The notes under the pieces were generated by a model. The model made no database searches. It was not told the DNA's origin and saw nothing but the letters and a program-made list of their open reading frames with translations. This document shows, piece after piece, positions 52,106-60,919 of a DNA stretch of 64,000 bases. Position 1 is the first letter of the stretch. The number at the start of each line of letters is the position of its first letter. Made by a program: the position numbers and the translations under genes. Origin of the DNA: Halobaculum sp. XH14 (lineage in GTDB: Archaea; Halobacteriota; Halobacteria; Halobacteriales; Haloferacaceae); contig NZ_CP134949.1 of the NCBI RefSeq assembly GCF_032116555.1, positions 930,001-994,000 on the forward strand, given 5' to 3'.

Positions 52106-52531
52106 TCAGTCCTCGGTCACGTCGATGGTGATCGGTCCCTCCTCGTCCATCGCGTCCTCGCGCCCCTCGACGCCGAGATACCGCTCCAGGGACGCGACGT
52201 TCCACGCGTTCGCCTTCCAGAACGCGTCGAACACGACGCCCAGCACGGGGATCGACCCGCCGACGACGTCGACGCTGACCGTGCCGAGCATCTTCACGAG
52301 CGTCGTGAGCGGCACGCCCAGGTACGCCGCCTCGGCGACGATGTACAGCGAGATGCCGGCGGCGACGACGTCGCCCCCGCCGGGCACGACGCCGAGGATC
52401 GGGTCGAGTCCGATCTCGAAGTCGGTTCCCGGGACCCGTACCGCCTCGTCCATGAGGCCCGCGACCGTCCGGACGCGTTCGAGCGCCGCTTCGTCGGCCC
52501 GGTCCAGCGCTTCCCGCGTTGCCTGGTCCAT
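52106..52531 (-). CDS. DUF4112 membrane protein
   Basis: 141 residues. ARVRTV...LMDEAVRVPGT precedes two hydrophobic parts with LDPILGVVPGGGDVVAAGISLYIVAEA and GSIPVLGVVFDAFWKANAWNVASLERYL, the DUF4112 shape. Function unknown. Acidic C-terminus (EEGPITIDVTED). ATG at 52531. Convergent with the kinase gene, divergent from the aldehyde dehydrogenase. Confidence 0.88.
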   Translation of the reverse strand: MDQATREALDRADEAALERVRTVAGLMDEAVRVPGTDFEIGLDPILGVVPGGGDVVAAGISLYIVAEAAYLGVPLTTLVKMLGTVSVDVVGGSIPVLGVVFDAFWKANAWNVASLERYLGVEGREDAMDEEGPITIDVTED

Positions 52532-52637
52532 GGCCGATAGCGACGCTCCGCGGGAAAAGGGTTGTCGGCAGGCTGGCCGCCGATTTGTGACCACGACCGG
52601 GTGGGCGGTTCGAACCGGGGCGCCGTCCGTTTCCCGC

Positions 52638-52670
52638 ACCTATATGAGCACCCTCGCGCAAGATTTGCAC
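52638..52670 (+). promoter_or_regulatory. Promoter of aldehyde dehydrogenase gene
   Basis: CACCTATATGAG at about 52636-52647; TATATG lies 25-30 bases before the ATG at 52671. This favours that start over the in-frame ATG at 52644, which would be inside the TATA. Confidence 0.7.
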
Positions 52671-54203
52671 ATGAGTCGAAGCTCTACGGGCGCGTCCCAG
52701 CACTACATCGGCGGCGAGTGGACTGACGGCACGGGAGAGGAGACGTTCGAAAGTGAGAACCCGGCGACGGGCGAGTCGCTCGGCACGTTCCGGCGCGGGA
52801 CGCCGGCCGACGTCGACGCCGCGCTGGCCGAGGCCGAGGACGCCTTCGAGGAGTGGCGCGACCTCTCGCACATCGACCGCGCGGAGTACCTCTGGGACAT
52901 CTACCACGAGCTGCGCGAGCGCACCGACGAACTCGGCGAGATCGTCACCAAGGAGTGTGGCAAGGAGATCAGCGAGGGGAAGGCCGACGTCGTCGAGGCC
53001 GCACACATGGTCGAGTGGGCCGCGGGCGACGCCCGCCACCCGAAGGGCGACGTGGTCCCCTCCGAGATCCCCAGCAAGGACGCCTACATGCGGCGCAAAC
53101 CGCGCGGCGTCATCGGCTGTATCACGCCGTGGAACTTCCCGGTCGCCATCCCGTTCTGGCACATGGCGGTCTCGCTCGTCGAGGGCAACACGGTCGTCTG
53201 GAAGCCCGCCGAGCAGACGCCGTGGTGTGGCCAGGTCATCGCCGAGATGTTCGAGGACGCGGGCATCCCCGACGGCGTGTTCAACATGGTCCAGGGCTTC
53301 GGCGACGCGGGCAACGAGATCGTCGAGGACGACCGCGTCGGCACCGTGCTGTTCACCGGCTCGGCCGAGGTCGGCCACGAGATCGCCTCGAAGGTCGGCG
53401 GCGAACCCGGCAAGCTCGCGGCCTGTGAGATGGGCGGCAAGAACGGCATCGTGATCACCGAGAACGCCGACCTCGACACGGCGGTCCACTCGGCGGTCAT
53501 GTCGAGCTTCAAGACGACCGGCCAGCGCTGTGTCTCCTCCGAGCGGCTCATCGTCCACGAGGACGTCTACGACGAGTTCAAAGAACGCTACGTCGAGAAC
53601 GCGAAGTCGGTCGCCGTCGGCGACCCCCTCGACGAGAACACGTTCATGGGGCCGCTCATCGAACCCGAGCACAGGGAGAAGGTGGCGAAGTACAACCAGC
53701 TCGCCAAGGACGAGGGCGTGAACGTGCTCGTCGACCGCGAGGAACTCGACGCCGACGAGATTCCCGACGGGCACGAGGACGGCCACTGGGTCGGCCCGTT
53801 CGTCTACGAGGCCGACGCGAAAGCCGACCTCCGGTGCACCCACGAGGAGGTGTTCGGCCCGCACGTCGCCCTGCTCAAGTACTCTGGCGACATCGAGGAG
53901 GCCGTCGAGATCCACAACGACACGGACTACGGGCTCGCGGGCGCGATCATCTCGGAGGACTACCGGCAGATCAACTACTTCCGCGACAACGCCGAGGTCG
54001 GGCTCGCGTACGGCAACCTTCCCTGCATCGGCGCGGAGGTCCAGCTCCCGTTCGGCGGCGTGAAGAAGTCCGGGAACGGCTACCCGAGCGCCCGGGAAGT
54101 GATCGAGGCCGTCACCGAGCGCACCGCCTGGACGCTCAACAACAGCTACGAGATCGAGATGGCACAGGGCCTCTCGGCCGACATCAAGACGAGGGAAGAG
54201 TAG
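52671..54203 (+). CDS. Aldehyde dehydrogenase family protein
   Basis: 510 residues. TPWNFPVAIPFWHMA, TGSAEVGHEI, CEMGGKNGIVI (catalytic Glu segment) and TTGQRCVSSERL with catalytic Cys are all present, then EEVFGPHVALLKY. Overall it looks closest to the ALDH7 / alpha-aminoadipic semialdehyde type, but the substrate is not fixed by sequence. Uses NAD(P). ATG at 52671 by promoter position. Short Ser/Arg N-terminus before YIGGEW. Confidence 0.92.
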   Translation: MSRSSTGASQHYIGGEWTDGTGEETFESENPATGESLGTFRRGTPADVDAALAEAEDAFEEWRDLSHIDRAEYLWDIYHELRERTDELGEIVTKECGKEISEGKADVVEAAHMVEWAAGDARHPKGDVVPSEIPSKDAYMRRKPRGVIGCITPWNFPVAIPFWHMAVSLVEGNTVVWKPAEQTPWCGQVIAEMFEDAGIPDGVFNMVQGFGDAGNEIVEDDRVGTVLFTGSAEVGHEIASKVGGEPGKLAACEMGGKNGIVITENADLDTAVHSAVMSSFKTTGQRCVSSERLIVHEDVYDEFKERYVENAKSVAVGDPLDENTFMGPLIEPEHREKVAKYNQLAKDEGVNVLVDREELDADEIPDGHEDGHWVGPFVYEADAKADLRCTHEEVFGPHVALLKYSGDIEEAVEIHNDTDYGLAGAIISEDYRQINYFRDNAEVGLAYGNLPCIGAEVQLPFGGVKKSGNGYPSAREVIEAVTERTAWTLNNSYEIEMAQGLSADIKTREE

Positions 54204-54270
54204 TCGCCGAGCGCGGACGGTCGAACGTTTCCCGATCGCCGGTTTTCTCCCCGTCCGTTCGGTCCCGACG

Positions 54271-54948
54271 TCACGATCGGGTGAACTCCTCCCGAACCGA
54301 CTCCAGTTGCCTGCGCGTGTTGACGTTGCTGGTGGACCGGTCCAGCGGGACGTCGTCCGGGACCGACGCCGGGGAGACGGTGTGGACGCTCTCGAGCCCC
54401 GCCAGCAGCGCCCGCGGGCCCGCCGTCCGCGGGAGCAGACGGTGCAGCGAGGCGACGGGCTCCCGCCGATAGACGGCGTGGAGCGGGTTGAGGGTTCCAT
54501 CCGGGTGCTCGATCGCGACCGCGTCGACCCGGCCCCCGTCGATCGCCGGACGGTCGCGGTCGAGCCGCGCCAGCAGCCACGACACCGCGCGCTCGTCGAG
54601 CAACGGCATGTCGCAGCCGCAACAGAACAGCCAGGGGTCCCCGACGGCGGCCGCGGCGCCGACGATTCCCGCCAGGGGTCCCTCGTACTCCGGGTCGTCG
54701 CGGACGAACGCAACCTCGCCGTCCCGCAGGGCGTCGGCGTACCGCGCGCGCTGCTCGGGAGTCCGGACGGCGACGACCGGACGCCGGTCCGTGACCCGAG
54801 CCAGGACGGCGACGATCCGGCCCAGCACGGGTTCGGAGCCGACCCCCGCGAGCGCCTTGTCGTCCCCTTCGGCCCCGAAGCGGCTGCTCTCGCCGCCAGC
54901 GAGGACGACTCCCCGGACCGATTCTGACTCGCCGTGCGTCACTGGCAT
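54271..54948 (-). CDS. mobA: Molybdenum cofactor guanylyltransferase MobA
   Basis: Adds GMP to molybdopterin to give the bis-MGD form used by formate dehydrogenase and relatives. The 225-residue product has VVLAGGESSRFG, DKALAGVGS, and FCCGCDMPLLDE with catalytic Asp. The position just after the molybdoprotein operon makes functional sense. ATG at 54948; the reading frame upstream is Arg-rich noise. Its end is convergent with the aldehyde dehydrogenase. Confidence 0.9.
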   Translation of the reverse strand: MPVTHGESESVRGVVLAGGESSRFGAEGDDKALAGVGSEPVLGRIVAVLARVTDRRPVVAVRTPEQRARYADALRDGEVAFVRDDPEYEGPLAGIVGAAAAVGDPWLFCCGCDMPLLDERAVSWLLARLDRDRPAIDGGRVDAVAIEHPDGTLNPLHAVYRREPVASLHRLLPRTAGPRALLAGLESVHTVSPASVPDDVPLDRSTSNVNTRRQLESVREEFTRS

Positions 54949-54992
54949 CGACGCCTCCGTTCTCGACCGGAAAGACCCGTTCGGCACATCGC

Positions 54993-57026
54993 TCAGTTGG
55001 GCTCCCCCCTCGGGTCCGACGTCGGCTCGACGGCGACGGTCGACGTTCCGCCCCGGAGAAGCGGGTCTGCGGCGGCCGCGGGGAGGTGAACCGTCCCCCG
55101 GCGGCCGCGCTCGTCGAGGGCCACGACGGTTTCGACGGCGACCGCGCCGGCGGAGACGACGACCGGCTCGCCCGCGTCGACCCCCCGGTCGGCGGCGTCG
55201 GCGGGGTGCATCCGCAGCGGTCGGTTTCCTCCGGCGTCCTCGTCCGGGAACTCGCTCGCCCGCCCGCCGGCGATCAGGTGGAGTCCGTCGGCCGGCCCGA
55301 CCTCGGGGACCGGTCCCGCCGTCCCGAAGGCGGCGCGCCCGTCGGGCGTCTCGAACGACTCGCGGTAGAGCACGCCGTCGTCGTCCTCGAACGGCCACCG
55401 CCGTCCCTCGGCGTCGATGTCGGCGTACGAGAGGCCTTGGTGGGTCGGCGCGACACGCGAAAGCTCGTCGAACACGGCCGACACGTCGGCGTACTCGAAG
55501 TACCCGTCCGTCGGGAACAGTCGCCGCCCGAGGTCCCGGAGGACGGTGAAGTCGGTCCGGGCGTCCCCCGGCGGCCCGCTCGTCCGCCGGAGCCGCTGGA
55601 CGCGACGTTCGAGGTTCGTGACGGTCCCCGTCTTCTCGACGCCCGCCGCCGCCGGCAGGAGCACGTCGGCGTGGCGGGTGGTCGCGCTCGGCGCGACCTC
55701 GAGGACGACGAGCGCGTCGAGGGCGTCGAGCCGCCGCCCGATCCAGTCGGGGTCGCGCTTCGAGACGGCCGGGTTCTCCCCGACGACGAGCGCGCCGTGG
55801 ACTCCGTCGCCGAACGCCGAGAGCAGTTCAGTCGCCGTCTTCCCCGGCGTGGCAGGCGGCGCGACGCCCCACGCCGCTTCGATCCTGTCGCGCGCGTCGG
55901 GGTCGGTGACCGGCCGGTGGCCCGGGAGCCGGTCCGGAACGCAGCCGGCGTCCGTCGCGCCCTGCTCGTTGACGAGCCCGCGGAGGACGAACAGCCCCGT
56001 CCCGCGGCGACCGACGTTCCCGGTCACCAGCAGCAGATCGAGAAGCGATCCGGCCGCCGTCGCTCCGTTCCTGGCGTCCACCTCGTCCGCGCCGTCCACG
56101 GGGTCCGCGCCATCCACGTGGTCCGTACCGTCCACCTCCTCCGTGCCGCCCTCGATGCCCGTGCCGGAGAGCGCGGCGACGCGGTCGGCGTCCGCGACGA
56201 GTTCCGCGACGCGGGCGATGGTCGACTCGTCGACCCCCGTCGCCGACACGGCGGCCTCGCGGTCCAGGTCGGCGACCGACGCCGCGAACCGGTCGTACCC
56301 CCGCGTCCGTTCGGCGACGAACGCCTCGTCGACGGCGTCCCCGCCGTCGAGCAGGTGCGCGTTCAGGAGGTCGAACGCCGTCGCGTCCGTCCCGGGACGT
56401 GGAGCGAGGTGGACGTCGGCCAGCCGGGTCGTCCGGTTCCCGACCGGGTCGACGTGGACGAGCGTCGTCCCGTCCGCGACCGCCGGCCGGACGAAACCGT
56501 CGAAGGCGACGGGCTGTCGCTCCGCCGGGTTCGCGCCGGCGACGATGAGGAGGTCGGCCTCCCCCAGGTCAGCCAGCCCGTTCGTCGTCGCCGGCCAGCC
56601 GACCCGCTCGCGGAGCGCCCGCGCGGTCGAGACGTGACACAGCCTGGCCCGGTTGTCCACGTTGTTCGTCCCGAGCGTCCGCGCGAGCTTCCCTAGCAGG
56701 TAGTTCTCCTCGTTGGTGCTGTGTGGCGCGCCGAGGAACGCCAGCCCGTCGGGCCCGTGGGCGGCGAGCACCGCCTCCAGCCCCGCGATGGCGCGGTCGT
56801 AGGCGGTCTCCCACGACACGGCCCGGAGGTCGCCGTCGTGGCGGACCCGCGGCCGCACGAGACGCTCGTCGCCGACGTCGAAGGCGTCGATGCCCGTCCG
56901 GCAGAGCCGCCCGTTCGGGTTGGCGGCGCCGACGACGCCCCGGGCGCGCGAGTCCTCGCCCGGTTCGAGTCGGCAGCCGACCGCACAGCCCGGACAGACC
57001 GTCGGCGGTGACGGCCGGTCGCTCAT
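54993..57026 (-). CDS. Molybdopterin oxidoreductase, FdhA paralogue
   Basis: 677 residues. N-terminal [4Fe-4S] cysteines at 11, 14, 18 and 42 (CPGCAVGC...LCRTG), then Mo-ligand Cys130 in NNVDNRARLCHVST. The segment order is that of formate dehydrogenase alpha: GAPHSTNEENYLLGKLARTLG; VVGENPAVSKRDPDW; C-terminal molybdopterin-binding part ending VVALDERGRRG. An insert with six-residue Gly-(Thr/Ala)-(Asp/Glu)-x-Val-Asp repeats (DNA 56076-56147) lies in the middle. It may be a second catalytic subunit or a different substrate enzyme. Confidence 0.87.
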   Translation of the reverse strand: MSDRPSPPTVCPGCAVGCRLEPGEDSRARGVVGAANPNGRLCRTGIDAFDVGDERLVRPRVRHDGDLRAVSWETAYDRAIAGLEAVLAAHGPDGLAFLGAPHSTNEENYLLGKLARTLGTNNVDNRARLCHVSTARALRERVGWPATTNGLADLGEADLLIVAGANPAERQPVAFDGFVRPAVADGTTLVHVDPVGNRTTRLADVHLAPRPGTDATAFDLLNAHLLDGGDAVDEAFVAERTRGYDRFAASVADLDREAAVSATGVDESTIARVAELVADADRVAALSGTGIEGGTEEVDGTDHVDGADPVDGADEVDARNGATAAGSLLDLLLVTGNVGRRGTGLFVLRGLVNEQGATDAGCVPDRLPGHRPVTDPDARDRIEAAWGVAPPATPGKTATELLSAFGDGVHGALVVGENPAVSKRDPDWIGRRLDALDALVVLEVAPSATTRHADVLLPAAAGVEKTGTVTNLERRVQRLRRTSGPPGDARTDFTVLRDLGRRLFPTDGYFEYADVSAVFDELSRVAPTHQGLSYADIDAEGRRWPFEDDDGVLYRESFETPDGRAAFGTAGPVPEVGPADGLHLIAGGRASEFPDEDAGGNRPLRMHPADAADRGVDAGEPVVVSAGAVAVETVVALDERGRRGTVHLPAAAADPLLRGGTSTVAVEPTSDPRGEPN
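56076..56147. repeat. 18-base x 4 tandem repeat in coding DNA
   Basis: Units at 56076-56093, 56094-56111, 56112-56129 and 56130-56147, about 75-95% identical, encoding repeated Val-Asp-Gly-(Ala/Thr)-Asp on the minus strand. It lies within the 677-residue molybdoprotein gene and keeps frame. Confidence 0.85.
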
Positions 57027-57038
57027 CGGCCCACCACC

Positions 57039-57653
57039 CTATCGGCTCCCCAGCCGGTGGCCCAGAGCCCGCAGGAGTGCGAGGAGGTAGCCGAGGCCGG
57101 CGCGGGCGTCCCGGTCCCTGAGTCCGGCGAGCGCGCCGAGCGGGCCGACGGGCTCGGCCGCCTCGCCCGCCTCCCCGACGGCACCGAGCAGGTCGTTCAG
57201 TCCCTCCACCGCCTCCGCGTCGAGGTCCAGCGCCGAGAGCGTCCCCGCGAGGGCGACGAGTTCCTCCAGGCTGCCGTCACGCTGGAGCGTCAGAACCACG
57301 TCGAGCGCCTCGACCAGTTCCGCCCCGTTCGCGCCGACCTCCTCGGCGAGCGCGGCCGCCTCCTCGGTCGAGAGCCCGTCGGCGGCCGCGACGAGGTTCG
57401 CGGTCGAGTCGGTGAGCCGGTCGAGTTCGTCCTCGTCGGCGCTGGCGACCACCAGAATCGCCGTGGCGAGCAGGTCCGACAGTTCGTCGCTGGCGTCGAT
57501 CGCCGCCGCGAGCCGGTCGCCGTGTTCCGCGATCGCCTCCCGGACCGCCGCCTCGCCGTCGCCGGCCTCGCTGCCGTCGCCGGCCCCGTCCACGCTCCCG
57601 GTCTCTCCCCGGTTCGTTGCCGACTCCGGGTACGTATCGCGCGGCTCCGCCAT
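57039..57653 (-). CDS. DUF1641 protein of the formate dehydrogenase operon
   Basis: 204 residues. Acidic N-terminal 50, then an all-helical body with DELSDLLATAILVVASADEDELDRL, LVEALDVVLTLQRDGSLEELVALAGTLSAL and a C-terminal GLGYLLALLRALGHRL. DUF1641 proteins are encoded next to FdhA in many organisms; the function is unknown. Starts 2 bases after the fdhA stop and ends 12 bases before the 677-residue gene, so it is in the operon. Confidence 0.85.
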   Translation of the reverse strand: MAEPRDTYPESATNRGETGSVDGAGDGSEAGDGEAAVREAIAEHGDRLAAAIDASDELSDLLATAILVVASADEDELDRLTDSTANLVAAADGLSTEEAAALAEEVGANGAELVEALDVVLTLQRDGSLEELVALAGTLSALDLDAEAVEGLNDLLGAVGEAGEAAEPVGPLGALAGLRDRDARAGLGYLLALLRALGHRLGSR

Positions 57654-57655
57654 CG

Positions 57656-59929
57656 TCAGTCGTCCCCCGTCCCGGTCCCGACGTCGCCGGCCCCGATCGG
57701 CTCCGAGTCGCCCTCGTACGGGCCGATCCTGACGGCAGACACCTTGTACTCCGGCGTGGCCGCGTCCGGATCGAGGTGTTCCTCGTCGGTCAGCCGGTTG
57801 ACGGCGCTCTCGGCGAAGTGGATCGGCACGAACACGGTGTCGGTGCCGACCCGATCGGTCACCTGGGCCGGGACGACGATCTCGCCGCGGCGCGAGGCGA
57901 CCGTGACCATGTCGCCGGGGTCGATGCCGTGGTTCGCGGCCGTCTCCGGGTGGACCTCGACGAAGTCGCTCGGCGCGTACTCCATCAGCCCCTCCTCCCG
58001 GTGGGTCATCGTCCCCGTGTGGTACTGGTAGAGGACGCGCCCGGTCGTGAGCGTGAACGGGTACTCCTCGTCGGGCGTCTCGGCCGGTTCGCTGTAGCCG
58101 ACGCCGTGGAGGGTCGCCCTGCCGTCCTCGGTGTCGAACGAGTCCTCGTAGAGCCGCTCGGTTCCCGGGTGGTCCTCGTCCGGGCAGGGCCACTGGAGGC
58201 CGCCCTCCTCCCTGACGCGCTCGTGTGTCACGCCGCCGTAGATGGGCGTCAGCGAGTTCACCTCGTCCATGACTTCCGCGGTCGACTCGTAGTCCCAGTC
58301 CCGTCCCATCCGGTTCGCCAGGTCCTGCAGGATCTCCCAGTCGGGTCGGGAGTCGCCCTTCGGCTCCATCACCGCGTTGACCATCTGGACGGTCCGGTCG
58401 GTGTTGGTGAACGTGCCCGTCTTCTCGACGAACGAGCACGCGGGCAGGACGACGTCGGCGTACTCGGCGGTCTCGGTGACGAACAGGTCCTGGACGACGA
58501 GGAACTCGAGGTCCCGCAGGACCCGTTCGGCGTGGTTGACGCCGGGTTCCGAGAGCGCCGCGTTCTCGCCGATGACGTACATCCCGCGGAGGTCGCCCCG
58601 GTCGGCCGCCAGGAACATCTGGGTGGTGTAGTAGCCGTACTCCGGCGAGATGTCGCAGTCCCAGGCGTCCTCGAACCGCGCGCGGACATCGTCGTCCGCG
58701 AGGTCCTGATAGCCGGGGAAGTTGTCCGGGAGCGGCCCCATGTCCCCGCCGCCGCCCTGGACGTTGTTCTGGCCCCGGAACGGCGAGACGCCCGCGCCCG
58801 GCTTGCCGAGGTTGCCGGTGATCGCCGCGAGGTTCGCCATCGCCAGCACGTTCTCGGTCCCGTGGGAGTGCTCCGTGAGCCCCAGCGTCCAGCCGAACAC
58901 GCAGGCGTCCGCGTCGGCGATGGTTTCGGCCGCCGCCTCGATCTCCTCGGGCGGGACGCCCGTCACCGCCTCGACGCGTTCGGGCGTGAACTCCCGGACG
59001 GCCGCCGCGACGTCCGCGAACCCGGTCGTCCGCTCGGCAACGAACGACTCGTCGTACAGGCCGTTCTCGACGACGTGCCGGATGATGCCGTTGATCCAGA
59101 CCGCGTCGTAGCCGGGTCGCACCCTGCTGTACTGGGTGGCGTACTCGGCGATCTGGACCTCGCGCGGGTCGAACACCAGCAGGTCCGCGCCGTCCCGGAC
59201 GTTCTGCTTGATCCGCGTGGCGAGCACCGGGTGGGCCTCGGTCGTGTTCGACCCCGTCAGCAGGATGCAGTCGGCGAGTTCGAGGTCCTCGGTGCTGATC
59301 GAGGCCGCGCCGTAGCCGAACGTCCGGGCGAGGCCGGCGACCGTCGAGGAGTGACAGAGCCGGTTGCAGTTGTCGACGCTGTTGGTGCCGAGCACCTGCC
59401 GGGCGAACTTCCCCATCAGGTAGTTCTCCTCGTTGGTCGCCTTCGAGGAGGCGATCACGGAGAGGGCGTCCCCGCCGTGCGCCTCGCGGATCGACCCGAA
59501 CCCCTCGGCGACGCGCGCGAGCGCCTCGTCCCACGTCGCCTCGCGGAACTCGTCGTCCCCGTCGCGCACCAGCGGCGACGTCAGCCGGTCGTCCGAGTTC
59601 ACGAAGTCGTAGCCGAACTTCCCCTTCACGCACGTCGAGATGCCGTTGACCGGGGCGTCCTCCTCGGCGGTGGGTCGCGCCGCAAGCACCTCCTCGCCGT
59701 CGGAGTAGAGGTCGAACCGACAGCCGACGGCACAGTAGCCGCAGGTGGTGTCCTCGACGGTGAGTTCCTCCAGCCGACGGTCGCCGATCGACCGCGCGAT
59801 CTCGAACAGTTTCCCCTCCGGGAGCGTCTCGGCGGCGACGCCCTCGGCGACCTGCTCGACGTTCTTCAGCGCCTTCGCCCTCGCCCGCCGCATGTAGCCC
59901 GCGACCCCGTCGAGGTCGCCGTCGCTCAC
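57656..59929 (-). CDS. fdhA: Formate dehydrogenase alpha subunit (Cys-type)
   Basis: 757 residues. [4Fe-4S] Cys63, 66, 70 and 100 (CGYCAVGC...STC). Mo ligand Cys192 in DNCNRLCHSSTVAGL (selenocysteine in some homologues). KATNEENYLMGKFARQVLG, GSNTTEAHPVLA, GQNNVQGGGGDMG and the C-terminal VASRRGEIVVPAQVTDRVGTDTVFVPIHFAESAVNRLT are typical. Oxidises formate (or reduces CO2) at bis-MGD. The N-terminal 60 residues are a helical extension in place of a ferredoxin domain. ATG at 59929 overlaps the next gene stop. Confidence 0.92.
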   Translation of the reverse strand: MSDGDLDGVAGYMRRARAKALKNVEQVAEGVAAETLPEGKLFEIARSIGDRRLEELTVEDTTCGYCAVGCRFDLYSDGEEVLAARPTAEEDAPVNGISTCVKGKFGYDFVNSDDRLTSPLVRDGDDEFREATWDEALARVAEGFGSIREAHGGDALSVIASSKATNEENYLMGKFARQVLGTNSVDNCNRLCHSSTVAGLARTFGYGAASISTEDLELADCILLTGSNTTEAHPVLATRIKQNVRDGADLLVFDPREVQIAEYATQYSRVRPGYDAVWINGIIRHVVENGLYDESFVAERTTGFADVAAAVREFTPERVEAVTGVPPEEIEAAAETIADADACVFGWTLGLTEHSHGTENVLAMANLAAITGNLGKPGAGVSPFRGQNNVQGGGGDMGPLPDNFPGYQDLADDDVRARFEDAWDCDISPEYGYYTTQMFLAADRGDLRGMYVIGENAALSEPGVNHAERVLRDLEFLVVQDLFVTETAEYADVVLPACSFVEKTGTFTNTDRTVQMVNAVMEPKGDSRPDWEILQDLANRMGRDWDYESTAEVMDEVNSLTPIYGGVTHERVREEGGLQWPCPDEDHPGTERLYEDSFDTEDGRATLHGVGYSEPAETPDEEYPFTLTTGRVLYQYHTGTMTHREEGLMEYAPSDFVEVHPETAANHGIDPGDMVTVASRRGEIVVPAQVTDRVGTDTVFVPIHFAESAVNRLTDEEHLDPDAATPEYKVSAVRIGPYEGDSEPIGAGDVGTGTGDD

Positions 59930-60918
59930 GGCCAGTCACCCCCGTCGTCCCACACGCCGGCTCCCGGCGTTCCGTTCACGTCGGGCGCCCCGTCGGCGTC
60001 GGATCCGTCCTCGCTCGCGTTTCCGGCCGCGTCGCCCGCCTTCCCGTCCCCGCCGCTCGTCGGCTCCGCGCGCTTCTTCGGCGTCATCGGGCCGGACCGC
60101 TCGCCGGCGCGTTCGGACGTCTCCCCGACGCTGTTCGCCTGCGTGAAGCCGGGCAGCGGGATCGTCGTCGCGTCCACGATTCCGTCCTCGACGAGCGCGC
60201 CGGTCGGGCAGACGGTCGCGCAGTGGCCACAGGAGACGCACGTCGAGTCGGCCATCGTCTCCGCGTCGCTCTGGAAGCCGATGCGGGTGTCGCTCCCGGA
60301 GCCCTCCATCCGCAGGACGCCCTCGACCTGCACGTCGTTGCAGGCCTCGACACAGCGGTTACAGAGGATGCACTTGTTGCGGTCGATCGCGATGAACGGG
60401 GAGGTGTCGTCGAGCGGTTCGTACTCGTCCCGGTCGTCGAACACCCCGTAGCGCGGCTCCTCGACGCCCGCCTCGATGGCGGCGTCCTGGAGCTCACAGC
60501 GCCCGTTCTTCCCGCAGGTCGTACACCGAAGGTTGTGGTCCGAGAGCACCAGATCGAGGTTCACGTCCCGCGCCTCCGCGGCGTCGGTCGCGCCGGTCCG
60601 GACGGTCAGCCCGTCCTCGGCAGGGAAGCTACAGGCCGGGACGACGCCGTGTTCGTCGGTCGCCACCATGCACGTGCGACACTCGCTCCGGGGGCCGATT
60701 CCCTCCCTGCCGTAGTGGCACAGCGCGGCGACGTGCTCGTCGGTCTCGACCGCCTCGACGGCATCGAGCAGCGTCGCGCCCGACTCCAGCGACACGGCGG
60801 TGCCGTCCACCGTCACGGTCGCGGGCCCGTCGCTCCCGACGGCCGGGTCGGTCGCGGTCCCCGGCGCGATTCCCTCGGTCAGCGGCGGCACGTCGACGTC
60901 CCGCTCGTCGGAGCGCAC
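59926..60918 (-). CDS. NuoG-like iron-sulfur subunit of formate dehydrogenase
   Basis: 330 residues. [2Fe-2S] cysteines in ALCHYGREGIGPRSECRTC and VVPACSFP; a His-Cys3 cluster in DHNLRCTTCGKNGRCELQ; two [4Fe-4S] motifs, CILCNRCVEACNDVQ and CVSCGHCATVCPTGAL. This is the electron-transfer portion of complex I NuoG/HoxU without its molybdopterin domain. The C-terminus (about 255-330) is a Gly/Asp/Ala-rich disordered tail. Stop overlaps the fdhA start (ATGA). ATG at 60918. Confidence 0.9.
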   Translation of the reverse strand: MRSDERDVDVPPLTEGIAPGTATDPAVGSDGPATVTVDGTAVSLESGATLLDAVEAVETDEHVAALCHYGREGIGPRSECRTCMVATDEHGVVPACSFPAEDGLTVRTGATDAAEARDVNLDLVLSDHNLRCTTCGKNGRCELQDAAIEAGVEEPRYGVFDDRDEYEPLDDTSPFIAIDRNKCILCNRCVEACNDVQVEGVLRMEGSGSDTRIGFQSDAETMADSTCVSCGHCATVCPTGALVEDGIVDATTIPLPGFTQANSVGETSERAGERSGPMTPKKRAEPTSGGDGKAGDAAGNASEDGSDADGAPDVNGTPGAGVWDDGGDWP

Positions 60919-60919
60919 G

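Noticed and set aside
52644-52670. Upstream ATG for aldehyde dehydrogenase
   Set aside because: It lies within the TATA element that fits a leaderless start at 52671.
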